From Mycolicibacterium aurum (GTDB lineage: Bacteria; Actinomycetota; Actinomycetes; Mycobacteriales; Mycobacteriaceae): a DNA stretch of 64,000 nucleotides. The stretch is taken from contig NZ_LR134356.1 of the NCBI RefSeq assembly GCF_900637195.1, positions 1,178,001 to 1,242,000 on the forward strand, written 5' to 3'. Shown here piece after piece: positions 30,126 through 39,344 of the stretch. A program made the translations under genes and the position numbers. How positions within the stretch are numbered: the first letter of the stretch is position 1; every line of letters begins with the position of its first letter. The notes beneath the pieces are model-generated. The model was not told the DNA's origin. It ran no database searches and saw only the letters and a list, made by a program, of their open reading frames with translations.

Positions 30126-30157
30126 ACTCGCACGGATCTCCCTCGATCCGTGCGAGT
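30126..30157 (+). terminator. Hairpin after the aldehyde dehydrogenase
   Basis: ACTCGCACGGATC (30126-30138) and GATCCGTGCGAGT (30145-30157) are perfectly complementary, with a TCCCTC loop. No T-run. It may reduce read-through into the alcohol dehydrogenase gene. Confidence 0.65.
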
Positions 30158-30229
30158 CTGCGTCTTCCCGGCGCACATCGTGGACCAATGGCCCTTACCT
30201 GCGCCGCGCCCACGGCGTGGGATGGACCT

Positions 30230-31258
30230 ATGACCGAGAACACCATGCGCGCCGCCGTCGTCACCGAGCTGGGCGCCCAGCTGACCATCGAGAACCTGGA
30301 ACTGCCGAAGCCGGATTACGGCGAAGCCTTGGTCAAGCTCGAGACGTCGGGCGTCTGCCACACGGATCTGCATGCCGCACATGGTGATTGGCCGGTCAAG
30401 CCGACGCCGCCGTTCATTCCCGGCCACGAGGGTTACGGCACCGTGGTGGCCGTCGGCGACGGGGTCGACGACCTGTTGGTGGGCGACAAGGTCGGCAACG
30501 CGTGGCTGTGGTCGGCGTGCGGGCACTGCGAGTACTGCCGGACCGGCTGGGAGACGCTGTGCGAGCAGCAGCGCAACGGCGGCTACACCGTCAACGGCAG
30601 CTTCGGCAGCTACATGCTCGTCAACGCGGCGTATGCCCCGCGCATCCCCGAGGGCCTGGACCCGGTCGAGGTGGCGCCGATCCTGTGCGCGGGTGTCACG
30701 GTCTACAAAGGTCTGAAGGTGACCGACACCCGGCCCGGCCAGTGGGTCGCGATCTCCGGGATCGGCGGCCTGGGCCACGTCGCGGTGCAGTACGCGACGG
30801 CGATGGGCCTGCGGGTCGTCGCGATCGACGTCGACGACACCAAACTCGAGCTGGCCACCAGCCTCGGAGCCGAGGTGGCGGTCAACGCGCGCACCGGCGA
30901 CGTCGTCGCCGAGGTGCAGAAGGCCACCGGCGGTGTGCACGGCGTGCTGGTCACCGCGGTGCATCCCGAGGCGTTCGGGCAGGCCATCGGGCTGGCGCGG
31001 CGCGGCGGCACCATCGTGTTCGTCGGGCTGCCGCCGGGGGATTTCCCCGCGCCGATCTTCGACATCGTGCTCAAGGGTCTGACGATCCGCGGCTCGATCG
31101 TCGGCACCCGCCAGGACATGGTGGAGGCCATCGATTTCTTCGCCCGGGGATTGATCCACCCGACCGTCCACACCGCCGGGCTCGACGAGATCAACGACGT
31201 GTTCGCCAGGATGGAGCAGGGGCAGATCGACGGCAGGGTGGTTCTGGACTACCGCTGA
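30230..31258 (+). CDS. Zinc-dependent alcohol dehydrogenase (AdhP type)
   Basis: 342 residues from ATG 30230. Catalytic-zinc ligands lie in SGVCHTDLHAAHGDW and PGHEGYG. The structural-zinc cluster CGHCEYCRTGWETLC is complete. The Rossmann motif is GIGGLGHVAVQYA. Interconverts primary alcohols and aldehydes with NAD. Forms a pathway with the aldehyde dehydrogenase 131 bases upstream. A weak stem (31260-31277) followed by GTTTTG may end the transcript. Confidence 0.93.
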   Translation: MTENTMRAAVVTELGAQLTIENLELPKPDYGEALVKLETSGVCHTDLHAAHGDWPVKPTPPFIPGHEGYGTVVAVGDGVDDLLVGDKVGNAWLWSACGHCEYCRTGWETLCEQQRNGGYTVNGSFGSYMLVNAAYAPRIPEGLDPVEVAPILCAGVTVYKGLKVTDTRPGQWVAISGIGGLGHVAVQYATAMGLRVVAIDVDDTKLELATSLGAEVAVNARTGDVVAEVQKATGGVHGVLVTAVHPEAFGQAIGLARRGGTIVFVGLPPGDFPAPIFDIVLKGLTIRGSIVGTRQDMVEAIDFFARGLIHPTVHTAGLDEINDVFARMEQGQIDGRVVLDYR

Positions 31259-31285
31259 CCAGGCCTGCTGCGGCCTGTGCGCGTT

Positions 31286-31450
31286 TTGACCTGCGCCGAT
31301 GTCCGCGGGTAGGCTGCCTCGTTGGCGTGCGCCGGCCTTTTCGGCCGGGTCGCCTCGGGTCACAGTCGGTCGCCGAGGCACACCTGCGCTCACGCTGTGA
31401 CCGGCTCCCGGGAACACCGGGGTCCAACCCGAGAAAAGAAGGTATGCGCT
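31286..31450 (+). promoter_or_regulatory. Promoter and folded leader of rplM-rpsI
   Basis: TTGACC (31286-31291) and TAGGCT (31310-31315), spacer 18, form a strong promoter with a start near 31322. The leader of about 128 bases contains GCCGGCC-TTTTC-GGCCGG, the helix CCTCGG (31353-31358)/CCGAGG (31373-31378), and GGTCACAG (31358-31365) complementary to CTGTGACC (31395-31402). The last two helices cannot easily coexist. Known L13 leaders in other phyla suggest autoregulation; no sequence match is claimed. Confidence 0.5.
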
Positions 31451-31890
31451 GTGCCTACGTACACGCCGAAGGCGGGTGACACCACGCGCACGTGGTACGT
31501 CATCGACGCCACCGACGTGGTGCTCGGCCGGCTCGCCGTCGAAGCAGCAAAGCTGTTGCGCGGCAAGCACAAGCCGACATTCACGCCCAATGTCGACGGT
31601 GGCGATTTCGTCATCGTCATCAACGCCGAGAAGATCGCCGTCAGCGGCGACAAGCTCACCAAGAAGTTCGCGTACCGCCACTCGGGTTACCCCGGCGGCC
31701 TGCGCAAGCGCTCCATCGGTGAGCTGCTGATCAAGCACCCGACCAGGGTCGTGGAGAACGCGATCGTCGGGATGCTGCCCCACACCAAGCTCAGCCGGCA
31801 GGTTCAGAAGAAGCTGAAGGTGTATGCGGGTCCGGATCATCCGCACGCCGCGCAGCAGCCGGTTCCGTTCGAAATCAAGCAGGTGGCGCA

Positions 31891-31894
<4 letters not shown>
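31451..31894 (+). CDS. rplM: Ribosomal protein uL13
   Basis: 147 residues from GTG 31451 with GAAGG about 8 bases upstream. Conserved [34 protein letters not shown] and [19 protein letters not shown]. An early 50S assembly protein. Overlaps rpsI by ATGA. Confidence 0.98.
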
Positions 31895-32415
<521 letters not shown>

Positions 32416-32428
32416 TCTTCTCCACGTC

Positions 32429-32468
32429 AGACGCCCGGTCTGCTCGCGATGCGAGCGGCCGGGCGTCT
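32429..32468 (+). terminator. Terminator after rpsI
   Basis: AGACGCCCGG (32429-32438) pairs with CCGGGCGTCT (32459-32468), with an inner stem GCTCGC/GCGAGC. The gap 32416-32727 otherwise holds a promoter-like AT-rich patch near 32575 and the folded leader listed next. Confidence 0.75.
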
Positions 32469-32656
32469 CTCGTTGTGCGGTCATGCCCGCCCCGCGCGAC
32501 CCGATTGTGGCCCGTCACACACCGCCATCTCAGAGAACTGTCGTCGCGCGGTGTTCTGGAGCGATGCGGGATCAGTTAATTAGCGGAGTTCACTTCCGGG
32601 CCGAATCGGCGGATCGGGACTTGAATTCTGCGGCGGGGCTGCGCGACCGTCGGATT

Positions 32657-32707
32657 CGGAGCCAGGGCGCCCATCGGCGCCGGCAGACCACTTCTGCCGT
32701 GGCTCCG
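32657..32707 (+). promoter_or_regulatory. Compact three-way-junction leader
   Basis: CGGAGCCA (32657-32664) pairs with TGGCTCCG (32700-32707) and closes two hairpins: GGCGCC-CATC-GGCGCC (32666-32681) and GGCAGA-loop-TCTGCC (32682-32698). Only one unpaired base lies at each of two joints. The ribosome site AAGGAG follows 9 bases later. This suggests a cis-acting RNA element for the secreted protein downstream. Confidence 0.45.
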
Positions 32708-32727
32708 AGAGTGCAAAGGAGTTATCG

Positions 32728-33189
32728 ATGAGCTTTGTCAAGAACGCCGCGGCGGGTGCCGTCCTCGGCGGATCGCTGCTGTTCACCGCTGGACTCGGCA
32801 TGGCCACCGCGCAGCCCGTCGAGGCGCCGGATGGCCTCGTGAACCTCTCCGTCGGCGACGTGACGCTTCTGGAGAGCGTCTCCGCCGACACCGCCGCCAC
32901 CGCGGCCAGCGCCCTCTGTGGCGTGGTGCCCACCGACGTGAGTGCGCTGGCGACCGAGGTCGACGGCCAGGGCGTCGAGCAGACGGTGTGCTCGGGCCTG
33001 CCCGGCGGTGACCTCGTGCTGGCGCAGAATGCCTCCACGGCGCCGACCGCTCCGGCCGACGAGCCGGCACCGGAGGCCGACACCGGCAGCGCCGAGAGCG
33101 ACACCGGCACCGGCGATGGCCTCGGCGCCCCTGAGGGCACCGGTGAGGCCGAGGGCGGCACCGTCCCGCTGCCCAGCGACGAAGGGTAA
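32728..33189 (+). CDS. Small secreted Ala/Glu/Thr-rich protein
   Basis: 153 residues, not recognised. A signal peptide (MSFVKNAAAGAVLGGSLLFTAGLGMATAQ) precedes a short folded part with two Cys (ALCGVVPTDV, TVCSGLPGG) that may form a disulfide. The acidic, proline-containing low-complexity tail is APADEPAPEADTGSAE onward. AAAGGAG precedes the ATG. Flanked by terminators on both sides, so it is a single-gene transcript with a folded leader. Confidence 0.8.
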   Translation: MSFVKNAAAGAVLGGSLLFTAGLGMATAQPVEAPDGLVNLSVGDVTLLESVSADTAATAASALCGVVPTDVSALATEVDGQGVEQTVCSGLPGGDLVLAQNASTAPTAPADEPAPEADTGSAESDTGTGDGLGAPEGTGEAEGGTVPLPSDEG

Positions 33190-33198
33190 GTGAGCCCA

Positions 33199-33242
33199 CT
33201 CACCGCCCGCATCCACGCCGGGTGCGGGCGGTGAGCCGTTTT
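33199..33242 (+). terminator. Intrinsic terminator
   Basis: CTCACCGCCCGCA (33199-33211) and TGCGGGCGGTGAG (33223-33235), perfect 13-base arms, followed by TTTT at 33239-33242. Among the most canonical terminators of the window. Confidence 0.85.
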
Positions 33243-33314
33243 CGCGGTGGACAGGGGGATAATCGCGTGGGCTGCAATTCGCTCGGGGGCCCGCAGATGT
33301 GAGAGGTTGTCACG

Positions 33315-34652
33315 ATGGCTCGACTGTTCGGCACCGACGGAGTGCGCGGCGTCGCCAACACCGAACTCACCCCTGAGCTGGCGATGGCGCTGGGTGCGGC
33401 GGCTGCCCGACGGCTCGGCAGGACGGGTGAGGCCCGCAGGCGTGTCGCCGTCGTCGGGCGTGATCCGCGGGCCAGCGGCGAGATGCTGGAAGCCGCCGTG
33501 ATTGCCGGAATCGCCAGTGAGGGCGTCGACACCCTCCGCGCCGGGGTCATGCCCACCCCCGCGGTCGCCTACCTGACCAACGCCTATGACGCCGACTTCG
33601 GCGTGATGATCTCCGCATCGCACAACCCGATGCCCGACAACGGCATCAAGATCTTCGGTCCGGGTGGGCACAAACTCGACGACGCCACCGAGGACCGCAT
33701 CGAGGAACTGGTGCACCAGGGTCCCGGTACCCGTCCCACCGGCGGGGCCATCGGGCGTTCCATCGCCGCCGAGGACGCCCTGGAACGCTATCTGCGCCAC
33801 GTCGGCAAGGCCGCCACCACCCGGCTCGACGCGCTGACCGTCGTCGTCGACTGTGCGCACGGCGCGGCGTCGGTCGCGGCTCCCCGGGCCTACCGTGCGG
33901 CGGGCGCGAACGTCATCCCGATCCACGCCGACCCCGACGGTCTCAACATCAACGACGGCTGCGGTTCGACGCACATGCAGGCGCTGCGCTCCGCGGTGGT
34001 CTCCTATGGTGCCGACATCGGTCTCGCGCACGACGGGGACGCGGACCGCTGCCTCGCCGTCGACGCGCAGGGACGCATCATCGACGGCGACGCGATCATG
34101 GTCGTGCTCGCGCTGGCCATGCACGAGACGGGGGAGCTCGCCTCCGACACCCTGGTCGCGACCGTGATGAGCAATCTCGGACTCCACATAGCGATGAAGT
34201 CCGCGGGCATCGAGGTGCGGACCACCGCCGTCGGTGACCGCTATGTCCTCGAAGAACTCCGTGCCGGTCGGTACTCGCTGGGTGGCGAGCAGTCCGGCCA
34301 CCTCGTGTTGCCCGCGTTCGGCACCACCGGCGACGGCATCGTCACCGGGTTGCGACTGATGTCGCGGATGGCGCAGACACGTCGCACGCTGGCCGACCTC
34401 GCCGCACCGATGCGGACGCTGCCGCAGGTGCTGATCAACGTCGAAGTCACCGACAAGGCGACGGTGGCCGACGCTCAGTCCGTCCGGGACGCGGTGGCCC
34501 GGGCCGAGGAGGAACTCGGCGATACCGGCCGAATTCTGCTGCGGCCTTCGGGAACCGAACAGCTGGTCCGCGTCATGGTGGAGGCGGCCGACGAAGACAC
34601 CGCCCGGCAGTTGGCCGTGCGCGTAGCGGAATCGGTGAGCGCGCAAAGCTGA
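33315..34652 (+). CDS. glmM: Phosphoglucosamine mutase
   Basis: 445 residues. [15 protein letters not shown] at the start; phosphoserine Ser102 in [12 protein letters not shown]; metal loop DGDADRC; sugar-binding GGEQSGH; phosphate loop [12 protein letters not shown]. Converts glucosamine-6-phosphate to glucosamine-1-phosphate for UDP-GlcNAc and peptidoglycan. Its pathway partner glmS lies 7 kb downstream. Confidence 0.98.
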   Translation: MARLFGTDGVRGVANTELTPELAMALGAAAARRLGRTGEARRRVAVVGRDPRASGEMLEAAVIAGIASEGVDTLRAGVMPTPAVAYLTNAYDADFGVMISASHNPMPDNGIKIFGPGGHKLDDATEDRIEELVHQGPGTRPTGGAIGRSIAAEDALERYLRHVGKAATTRLDALTVVVDCAHGAASVAAPRAYRAAGANVIPIHADPDGLNINDGCGSTHMQALRSAVVSYGADIGLAHDGDADRCLAVDAQGRIIDGDAIMVVLALAMHETGELASDTLVATVMSNLGLHIAMKSAGIEVRTTAVGDRYVLEELRAGRYSLGGEQSGHLVLPAFGTTGDGIVTGLRLMSRMAQTRRTLADLAAPMRTLPQVLINVEVTDKATVADAQSVRDAVARAEEELGDTGRILLRPSGTEQLVRVMVEAADEDTARQLAVRVAESVSAQS

Positions 34653-34659
34653 GTTCCCG

Positions 34660-34685
34660 GGAACCGTTCGGGCGTGCCCGGCGTC
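34660..34685 (+). promoter_or_regulatory. ECF-sigma (SigM-like) promoter of the EspC-like gene
   Basis: GGAAC (34660-34664) and CGTC (34682-34685), spacer 17. ATG 34695 follows CGTC by nine bases, exactly as GTG 20104 does at eccC4, so this mRNA would also be leaderless. Links this gene pair to the ESX-4 regulon. Confidence 0.6.
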
Positions 34686-34694
34686 CAATCTCAT

Positions 34695-35000
34695 ATGGGA
34701 ACGGCACAGGCGGCCCGCGTCGACACCGCAGCGGTGCGCGCGATCGCTCGCGAATACGACACGGCGGCCGCGATTCTCGACAGCGCGGCGCACACACACC
34801 TGGGCGGCCTTGACGTCGGCGCCGCGACGTCCGGCCGGGCGTACGTCGCCTACGGTGACGCGCTGCGCGGCGCGCTCGCAGAGCTGGCGTCGTCGTTGCG
34901 GCAGTGGTCACGGGCCGCCACGGAGATCGCGGCGGCGCTGCGGGTCTCGGCTGACCAGTACCAGGACGCCGACAGCTATGCCGCCGGGCGGGTCGGGTAG
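34695..35000 (+). CDS. EspC/WXG100-like small helical protein (Rv3440c type)
   Basis: 101 residues from ATG 34695, fixed by the promoter. Predicted long helices (VDTAAVRAIAREYDTAAAIL; YGDALRGALAELASSLRQW; ATEIAAALRVSADQYQDAD) resemble the EspC family of type VII secreted proteins. No signal peptide. The C-terminal YQDADSYA approximates the YxxxD/E export signal. Next to a large Ala/Pro-rich partner. Confidence 0.7.
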   Translation: MGTAQAARVDTAAVRAIAREYDTAAAILDSAAHTHLGGLDVGAATSGRAYVAYGDALRGALAELASSLRQWSRAATEIAAALRVSADQYQDADSYAAGRVG

Positions 35001-35006
35001 CCGGGC

Positions 35007-36425
35007 GTGTCCGACATGTCCGCCGAAAACTACGACGTCGCAGCGCGATTGGCGCACGGCCTGCCTGCCGTCGACACCGTCGCGCAGTACGTGTGGGCCT
35101 GTCAGCGTCTCGGCTATCAGCACCAGGACCTGACGCTGCACCCGGCGCAGGTGCGCGACTGGTACGGCACCGAGGACGGGATGGATCTCGGTGCGCTGCA
35201 GCGCGGTTGCGTCGCCCTGGACGCCGCGGTGCGCGCATCGCAGGATGCGCTGGCCGTGCAGGACCGGCAACTGGCTCAGCTCGCGGCGGCGTGGCAGGGC
35301 ATGGGAGGCGACGCCGGCCAGGAATTCCTGCGGCGCCACGGCGATGCCTCCTCAGCTGTCGCGGCGGCCACGCGCACCGCCGCCGAGGCGTTGGCCGCCC
35401 TGCGCGAGGACCTCTGGCGGGCGGTCAGCACCAAGGTCGACGCCGCGGTCGCGATCGAAGCGCGCGCCGAGGGCACCCGGGAGCAGTGGCGTGCGGCGGC
35501 CGCCACGGTCACGTCGGGGGTCGGAGACCGGTCCACCGCGAGCGAGCTGATCGAAGGCGCGGTGAAACCGTTCGTGGACACCAGCGTTCGTGTCGACTGG
35601 CTTGCCGCGATGCAGGCGGCCGGCGCCGCGGTGACGTCGGCGTACGAGCGAGCGCTGGCCGAGATCGGGTCGGAACGGGCGCCGGCCTTCGGCATTCCCG
35701 GCGCGCTGGGCCCCGTGTGGACGCCGCCCGCGACCGCGGCCCAGGGCGACGCGGGCTGTCAGGACGACGCGCGGTGTGCGCCGGCCACCGTCCCCGCATC
35801 CTGGGGCGGCGCCGCCTCCGCGACGCCTGCGGCAGCAGCACCTGCAGCAGTAGCACCGGTCGCACCGGTGGCACCCGCCGCCGTGCCCTCGGCGCCCGCG
35901 CCGCCGGCCCCGCCGGCCGAGTCCGTCCTACCGCCGACGTCGGCCCCCGTCACGCCGCCGGCCGGCCTGGGCACGATGGGAGCGGGCATGCCCGACGTCG
36001 GCGGCGGGCTGTCCGGCCTCGGCCAGCAGTTCGCCGACACGCTGGGCGGTCTGCTCGGTGGCGGTCTGTCGAACGGCGACGCCGGGGAGCTTCCCGAGCT
36101 GCCCGAGCCTGACATTCCCGAGCCGGAGGTCGACGCCGAACTCGACGAAGAATCCGACGCCGACCCCGACGAAGAATCCGACGGGGAGCCCGGGGACGAA
36201 TCCCCGGCCGATCCGGACCCGGTCCCGGCTGATCCGGTCCCCGTCGAGGAGGTCGCTGCCACCGGCGACGCCGAGCCGCAGGCGGGCACGTGCGACCCGG
36301 TACCCGCGCCCACGCCGGCTCCACCGCCGGCCGAGCCGCTGCCGCCTGCCGAGGTGGTCGCCGAGAGCACCCCGTGTGAGATCGCCGCGGACGAAGTGCC
36401 GCAGGTCGGAGAGCCTGCGGAGTAG
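35007..36425 (+). CDS. Large Ala/Pro-rich protein with acidic tail (Rv3439c type)
   Basis: 472 residues from GTG 35007 (ATG 35016 also possible). A helical N-terminal half (about 1-225; LALDAAVRASQDALAVQDR-like with AWQGMGGDAGQEFLRRHG, reminiscent of a WXG turn) is followed by an Ala/Pro stretch, a Gly/Leu segment and a strongly acidic repeat (EESDADPDEESDGE). No signal peptide. Position matches Rv3439c. Possibly a type VII substrate or partner of the preceding gene; inference only. Confidence 0.65.
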   Translation: MSDMSAENYDVAARLAHGLPAVDTVAQYVWACQRLGYQHQDLTLHPAQVRDWYGTEDGMDLGALQRGCVALDAAVRASQDALAVQDRQLAQLAAAWQGMGGDAGQEFLRRHGDASSAVAAATRTAAEALAALREDLWRAVSTKVDAAVAIEARAEGTREQWRAAAATVTSGVGDRSTASELIEGAVKPFVDTSVRVDWLAAMQAAGAAVTSAYERALAEIGSERAPAFGIPGALGPVWTPPATAAQGDAGCQDDARCAPATVPASWGGAASATPAAAAPAAVAPVAPVAPAAVPSAPAPPAPPAESVLPPTSAPVTPPAGLGTMGAGMPDVGGGLSGLGQQFADTLGGLLGGGLSNGDAGELPELPEPDIPEPEVDAELDEESDADPDEESDGEPGDESPADPDPVPADPVPVEEVAATGDAEPQAGTCDPVPAPTPAPPPAEPLPPAEVVAESTPCEIAADEVPQVGEPAE

Positions 36426-36436
36426 CGTCACGCGAC

Positions 36437-37051
36437 GTGAAGCTGCGCATCCGGGAAGCGGTCGGGCTGTTCGTGCTCGGCGGCCTCGCCGCGCTGATCG
36501 GCGACCACAGCCACGTCGCGACCGGCACGACGGTGTACTACACCGACGCCGTCCCGTTCGTGTGGAGCAGCCCGTTCTGGTTCCCGCTGCTGGTCGGCTC
36601 GGCCACGGTGTCGCTGGCCGAACTCCGGCTGCACCTGCCGGCCCTACGGGCCGACGTGACGGCACGGCAGGGCCTCGCCGGTATCGCGATCGTCGTCGGC
36701 ATGTACGTGGCCACCGCCCTGCTGCACGGCTCGCCCGTGGTGCCCGCGACCGCGCTGATCTGTGTCGCGGCGATCGTCACCTGGTGCGTGTTCGGCGACG
36801 GCGCCGCCGCGGCGTGCGGGGCCGCCATCGCGATCGTGGGGCCCGCCGCGGAGATCGCGCTCGTCGGCCTCGGCGTGTTCGCCTACAACCCCGGGTCGGA
36901 CGGATTGTTCGGCGTCGGCCCGTTCCTCGTGCCGCTGTACTTCGCGTTCGGGGTGGTGGTCGCGCTGCTGGCCGAGCTCGTCGTCGCCCGGCGGCCGCAG
37001 CTCGCGGCGCCGGTGTGCGACACGATCAGCCGCGCGCCAGGTGCCGGCTGA
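36437..37051 (+). CDS. Multi-pass membrane protein
   Basis: 204 residues from GTG 36437. About five or six hydrophobic segments: VGLFVLGGLAALIGD, FWFPLLVGSATVSLAEL, GIAIVVGMYVATALL, ALICVAAIVTWCVFG, AIVGPAAEIALVGLGVF and YFAFGVVVALLAELVV. Function not recognised. The 3' end overlaps the convergent acyl-CoA dehydrogenase by 26 bases. Confidence 0.7.
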   Translation: MKLRIREAVGLFVLGGLAALIGDHSHVATGTTVYYTDAVPFVWSSPFWFPLLVGSATVSLAELRLHLPALRADVTARQGLAGIAIVVGMYVATALLHGSPVVPATALICVAAIVTWCVFGDGAAAACGAAIAIVGPAAEIALVGLGVFAYNPGSDGLFGVGPFLVPLYFAFGVVVALLAELVVARRPQLAAPVCDTISRAPGAG

Positions 37052-38168
37052 TCACCAGGCGCTGAATCTGGTTGGTGCCCTCGAAGATCTGCGTGATCTT
37101 CGCCTCGCGCATGTAGCGTTCGACGCGGTAGTCGCGGGTGTAGCCGGCCCCGCCGAACACCTGGACCGCATCCGTGGTCACTTTCATCGCCGCGTCGGTG
37201 GCCGTCAGCTTCGCGACCGACGCGTGCCGCGAGTAGGGCAGGCCCGCGTCACGGCGGCGGGCGGCATCGATGTAGGTGGCCCTGGCGGAGTCCACGGCCG
37301 CGGCCATGTCCGCGAGCAAGAACGCCAGGCCTTGGTGGTCGATGATCTTGCGGCCGAACGTCGTTCGTTCCTGGCTGTAGGTCACCGCCTCGTCCAGCGC
37401 GGCCTGGGCCAGTCCCACCGCGACGGCAGCGATGCCCAGGCGCCCGGAATCCAAGGCGCTGAACGCGATCTGCAGACCCTGTCCCTCGGTTCCGATGCGG
37501 CGGTCCTCGTCGAGGAATGCGTCGTCGTAGTGCGCGGTGGTGGTCGGTACCGAATGCAGGCCCATCTTCTCCTCGGGCTTGCCGAAGGTCAGACCCTCGG
37601 TCCCCCTAGGGACCAGGAAGCATGAAATGCCTTGGGACCCTTCGCCGGTGCGCGCGAAGAGATTGTAGAAGTCGGCGACTCCGCCGTGTGTGATCCACGC
37701 CTTCGCGCCGCTGATGCGGTAGCCGCCGTCGACGGCGGTCGCTCTGCAGGTCAGGGCGGCGGCATCGGAGCCGGCCTGCGGTTCGGACAGGCTGTAGGCG
37801 CCGATGGTCGATCCGCCGAGCATGTCGGGAAGCCATCGCTGCCGCTGCTCGTCGGTGCCGAAACTCATCAGCGGGTGGCAGGACAGGCTGTGCACGCTGA
37901 CCGCGACTGCCACCGCGGCCCACCGCGCGGCGAGTTCTTCGAGCACCTGCAGGTACACCTCGTAGGGCTGGCCACCGCCACCCCACTCCTCGGGGTAGGG
38001 CAGGCTCAGCAGCCCGGCCTCGCCGAGCGTCGCGAACACGCCGTCGGGATAGGTCTCGTTCTTCTCGTGCTGGTCGACGATCGGGTCGAGGACCTTGTCG
38101 GCGATCTGGCGGGCCAGATCCACCAGTTCACGAGCCTCGTCGGTGGGGAGAAGGCGATCCACGGCCAT
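37026..38168 (-). CDS. Acyl-CoA dehydrogenase
   Basis: 380 residues. FAD-binding YSLSEPQAGSDAAAL and WITHGG; the C-terminal TQIFEGTNQIQRLVISR carries the catalytic Glu. Introduces the alpha-beta double bond in an acyl-CoA; chain preference unknown. TACTGT (38176-38181) lies 7 bases before ATG 38168, so it is leaderless. Divergent from a TetR gene that shares its operator. Confidence 0.95.
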   Translation of the reverse strand: MAVDRLLPTDEARELVDLARQIADKVLDPIVDQHEKNETYPDGVFATLGEAGLLSLPYPEEWGGGGQPYEVYLQVLEELAARWAAVAVAVSVHSLSCHPLMSFGTDEQRQRWLPDMLGGSTIGAYSLSEPQAGSDAAALTCRATAVDGGYRISGAKAWITHGGVADFYNLFARTGEGSQGISCFLVPRGTEGLTFGKPEEKMGLHSVPTTTAHYDDAFLDEDRRIGTEGQGLQIAFSALDSGRLGIAAVAVGLAQAALDEAVTYSQERTTFGRKIIDHQGLAFLLADMAAAVDSARATYIDAARRRDAGLPYSRHASVAKLTATDAAMKVTTDAVQVFGGAGYTRDYRVERYMREAKITQIFEGTNQIQRLVISRHLARG

Positions 38169-38175
38169 ACGCTGG

Positions 38176-38205
38176 ACAGTACTACAGGACGGTTATCAGT
38201 ACTAT
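38176..38205. promoter_or_regulatory. Shared operator between acyl-CoA dehydrogenase and TetR genes
   Basis: CAGTACTA occurs at 38177-38184 and again at 38197-38204, 20 bases apart (two helical turns). The first copy overlaps the leftward -10 TACTGT; the second overlaps the rightward -10 TACTAT (38200-38205). One repressor could thus shut both promoters. Confidence 0.55.
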
Positions 38206-38214
38206 CAGCGTAGG

Positions 38215-38799
38215 ATGACGCCGGTGAGCAGGCCTTCCTTCGCCACGCAGCGACGTACCGAGCTGTTCGACGCGCTCGTTGCGCTGTTTCTCGCCGAGGG
38301 GTTCGCGCACCTGACGCTCGACGAGATCGCAGCCCGACTGCGGTGCTCCAAATCCACGCTCTACACGCTGGCCGCCAGCAAGGAGCAGTTGGTGCAGACC
38401 GCCACCGTGCACTTCTTCCGCAGCGCCACAGCGGCGGTCGAAGCGCGGGTGTCCGGCGTCGCCGGCGCACGCGAACGCATCGCAACGTATCTGGCCGCGG
38501 TCGGTGGGGCGCTCGATCCCGTGTCCGATCAGTTCATGGCCGATCTCGACGCCTTCGCGCCTGCGCGCGCCATCTACGAGAAGAACACCAGGATCGCGGC
38601 GCGCAGGGTTCACGAGCTGATCGCCGAAGGCGTTGCCGCAGGCGACTTTCGCGATGTTCACGCGGCGTTCGCGGCCGACCTCGTCACGACGGTGATGGTG
38701 CGTATCCAGCAACGGATGGTGCGCAACAGCACCGGCCTCGACGACGCCGACGCCTATCGCGAGCTCGCCGCGATTCTCACCGGCGGCATCCAGGCGTGA
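38215..38799 (+). CDS. TetR-family regulator
   Basis: 194 residues from ATG 38215. The HTH is LFLAEGFAHLTLDEIAARLRCSKSTLYTLAASK, with Leu-Ala in place of the usual Tyr-x-x-Phe. The C-terminal domain resembles TetR_C members with MADLDAFAPA. Likely autorepressed and controlling the acyl-CoA dehydrogenase through the operator upstream. Confidence 0.88.
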   Translation: MTPVSRPSFATQRRTELFDALVALFLAEGFAHLTLDEIAARLRCSKSTLYTLAASKEQLVQTATVHFFRSATAAVEARVSGVAGARERIATYLAAVGGALDPVSDQFMADLDAFAPARAIYEKNTRIAARRVHELIAEGVAAGDFRDVHAAFAADLVTTVMVRIQQRMVRNSTGLDDADAYRELAAILTGGIQA

Positions 38800-38811
38800 C
38801 GTCGCGGCGGA

Positions 38812-39243
38812 TCAGGACAGCGGTGCGGTCAGCTCGACATTGATGTCATCGGGATCCTGAAAGGACAGGATGGCAATCCCTGCGTCGTCGAGATCGATGA
38901 TCGCGCCGTGGGTGATTCCCGCGCCGTCCAGGGCCCGCTCGGCGTCCTCAAGATCGCTGCGCGAGGCCACGGAGAAGCTGAGGTGGTCGAGCCCGGTCCG
39001 CGTCGAGTCGAACGGGGTGTCGCCCACCGGGCGGAGTCCGAACAGCGTGCCCTGCGGAGTCTGGTAGACCACGCCTCCGTAGAACTGCTCCGGGGACTCG
39101 GTCACGCCGGGCTCGTCGACCGAGTCGGACGCGTCGATGGCCGCCGGCCAACCGAACACCGCGTCGTAGAACTCTTTCGACCGACCGATGTCGGTGACGG
39201 TGATACGCACGTGGGCGATTCCAGAACTGTTGACCAAAGCCAT
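38812..39243 (-). CDS. VOC (glyoxalase/bleomycin-resistance) family protein
   Basis: 143 residues from ATG 39243; ATG 39255 adds MPPI. Two beta-alpha-beta modules: AHVRITVTDIGRSKEFYDAVFGWP and LDHLSFSVASRSDLEDAERAL, ending DPDDINVELTAPLS. Metal-ligand candidates are His in AHVRI and Glu in NVELT. Substrate unknown. Confidence 0.85.
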   Translation of the reverse strand: MALVNSSGIAHVRITVTDIGRSKEFYDAVFGWPAAIDASDSVDEPGVTESPEQFYGGVVYQTPQGTLFGLRPVGDTPFDSTRTGLDHLSFSVASRSDLEDAERALDGAGITHGAIIDLDDAGIAILSFQDPDDINVELTAPLS

Positions 39244-39344
39244 GATCGGAGGCATACCCGCTGCATCCTGCGGCAACCCGGGCGCACGGTGAACGTCACT
39301 CTTCGGACAGATGGCGTGAGCCGTCCCGACGTGCGGCCGCGCGG

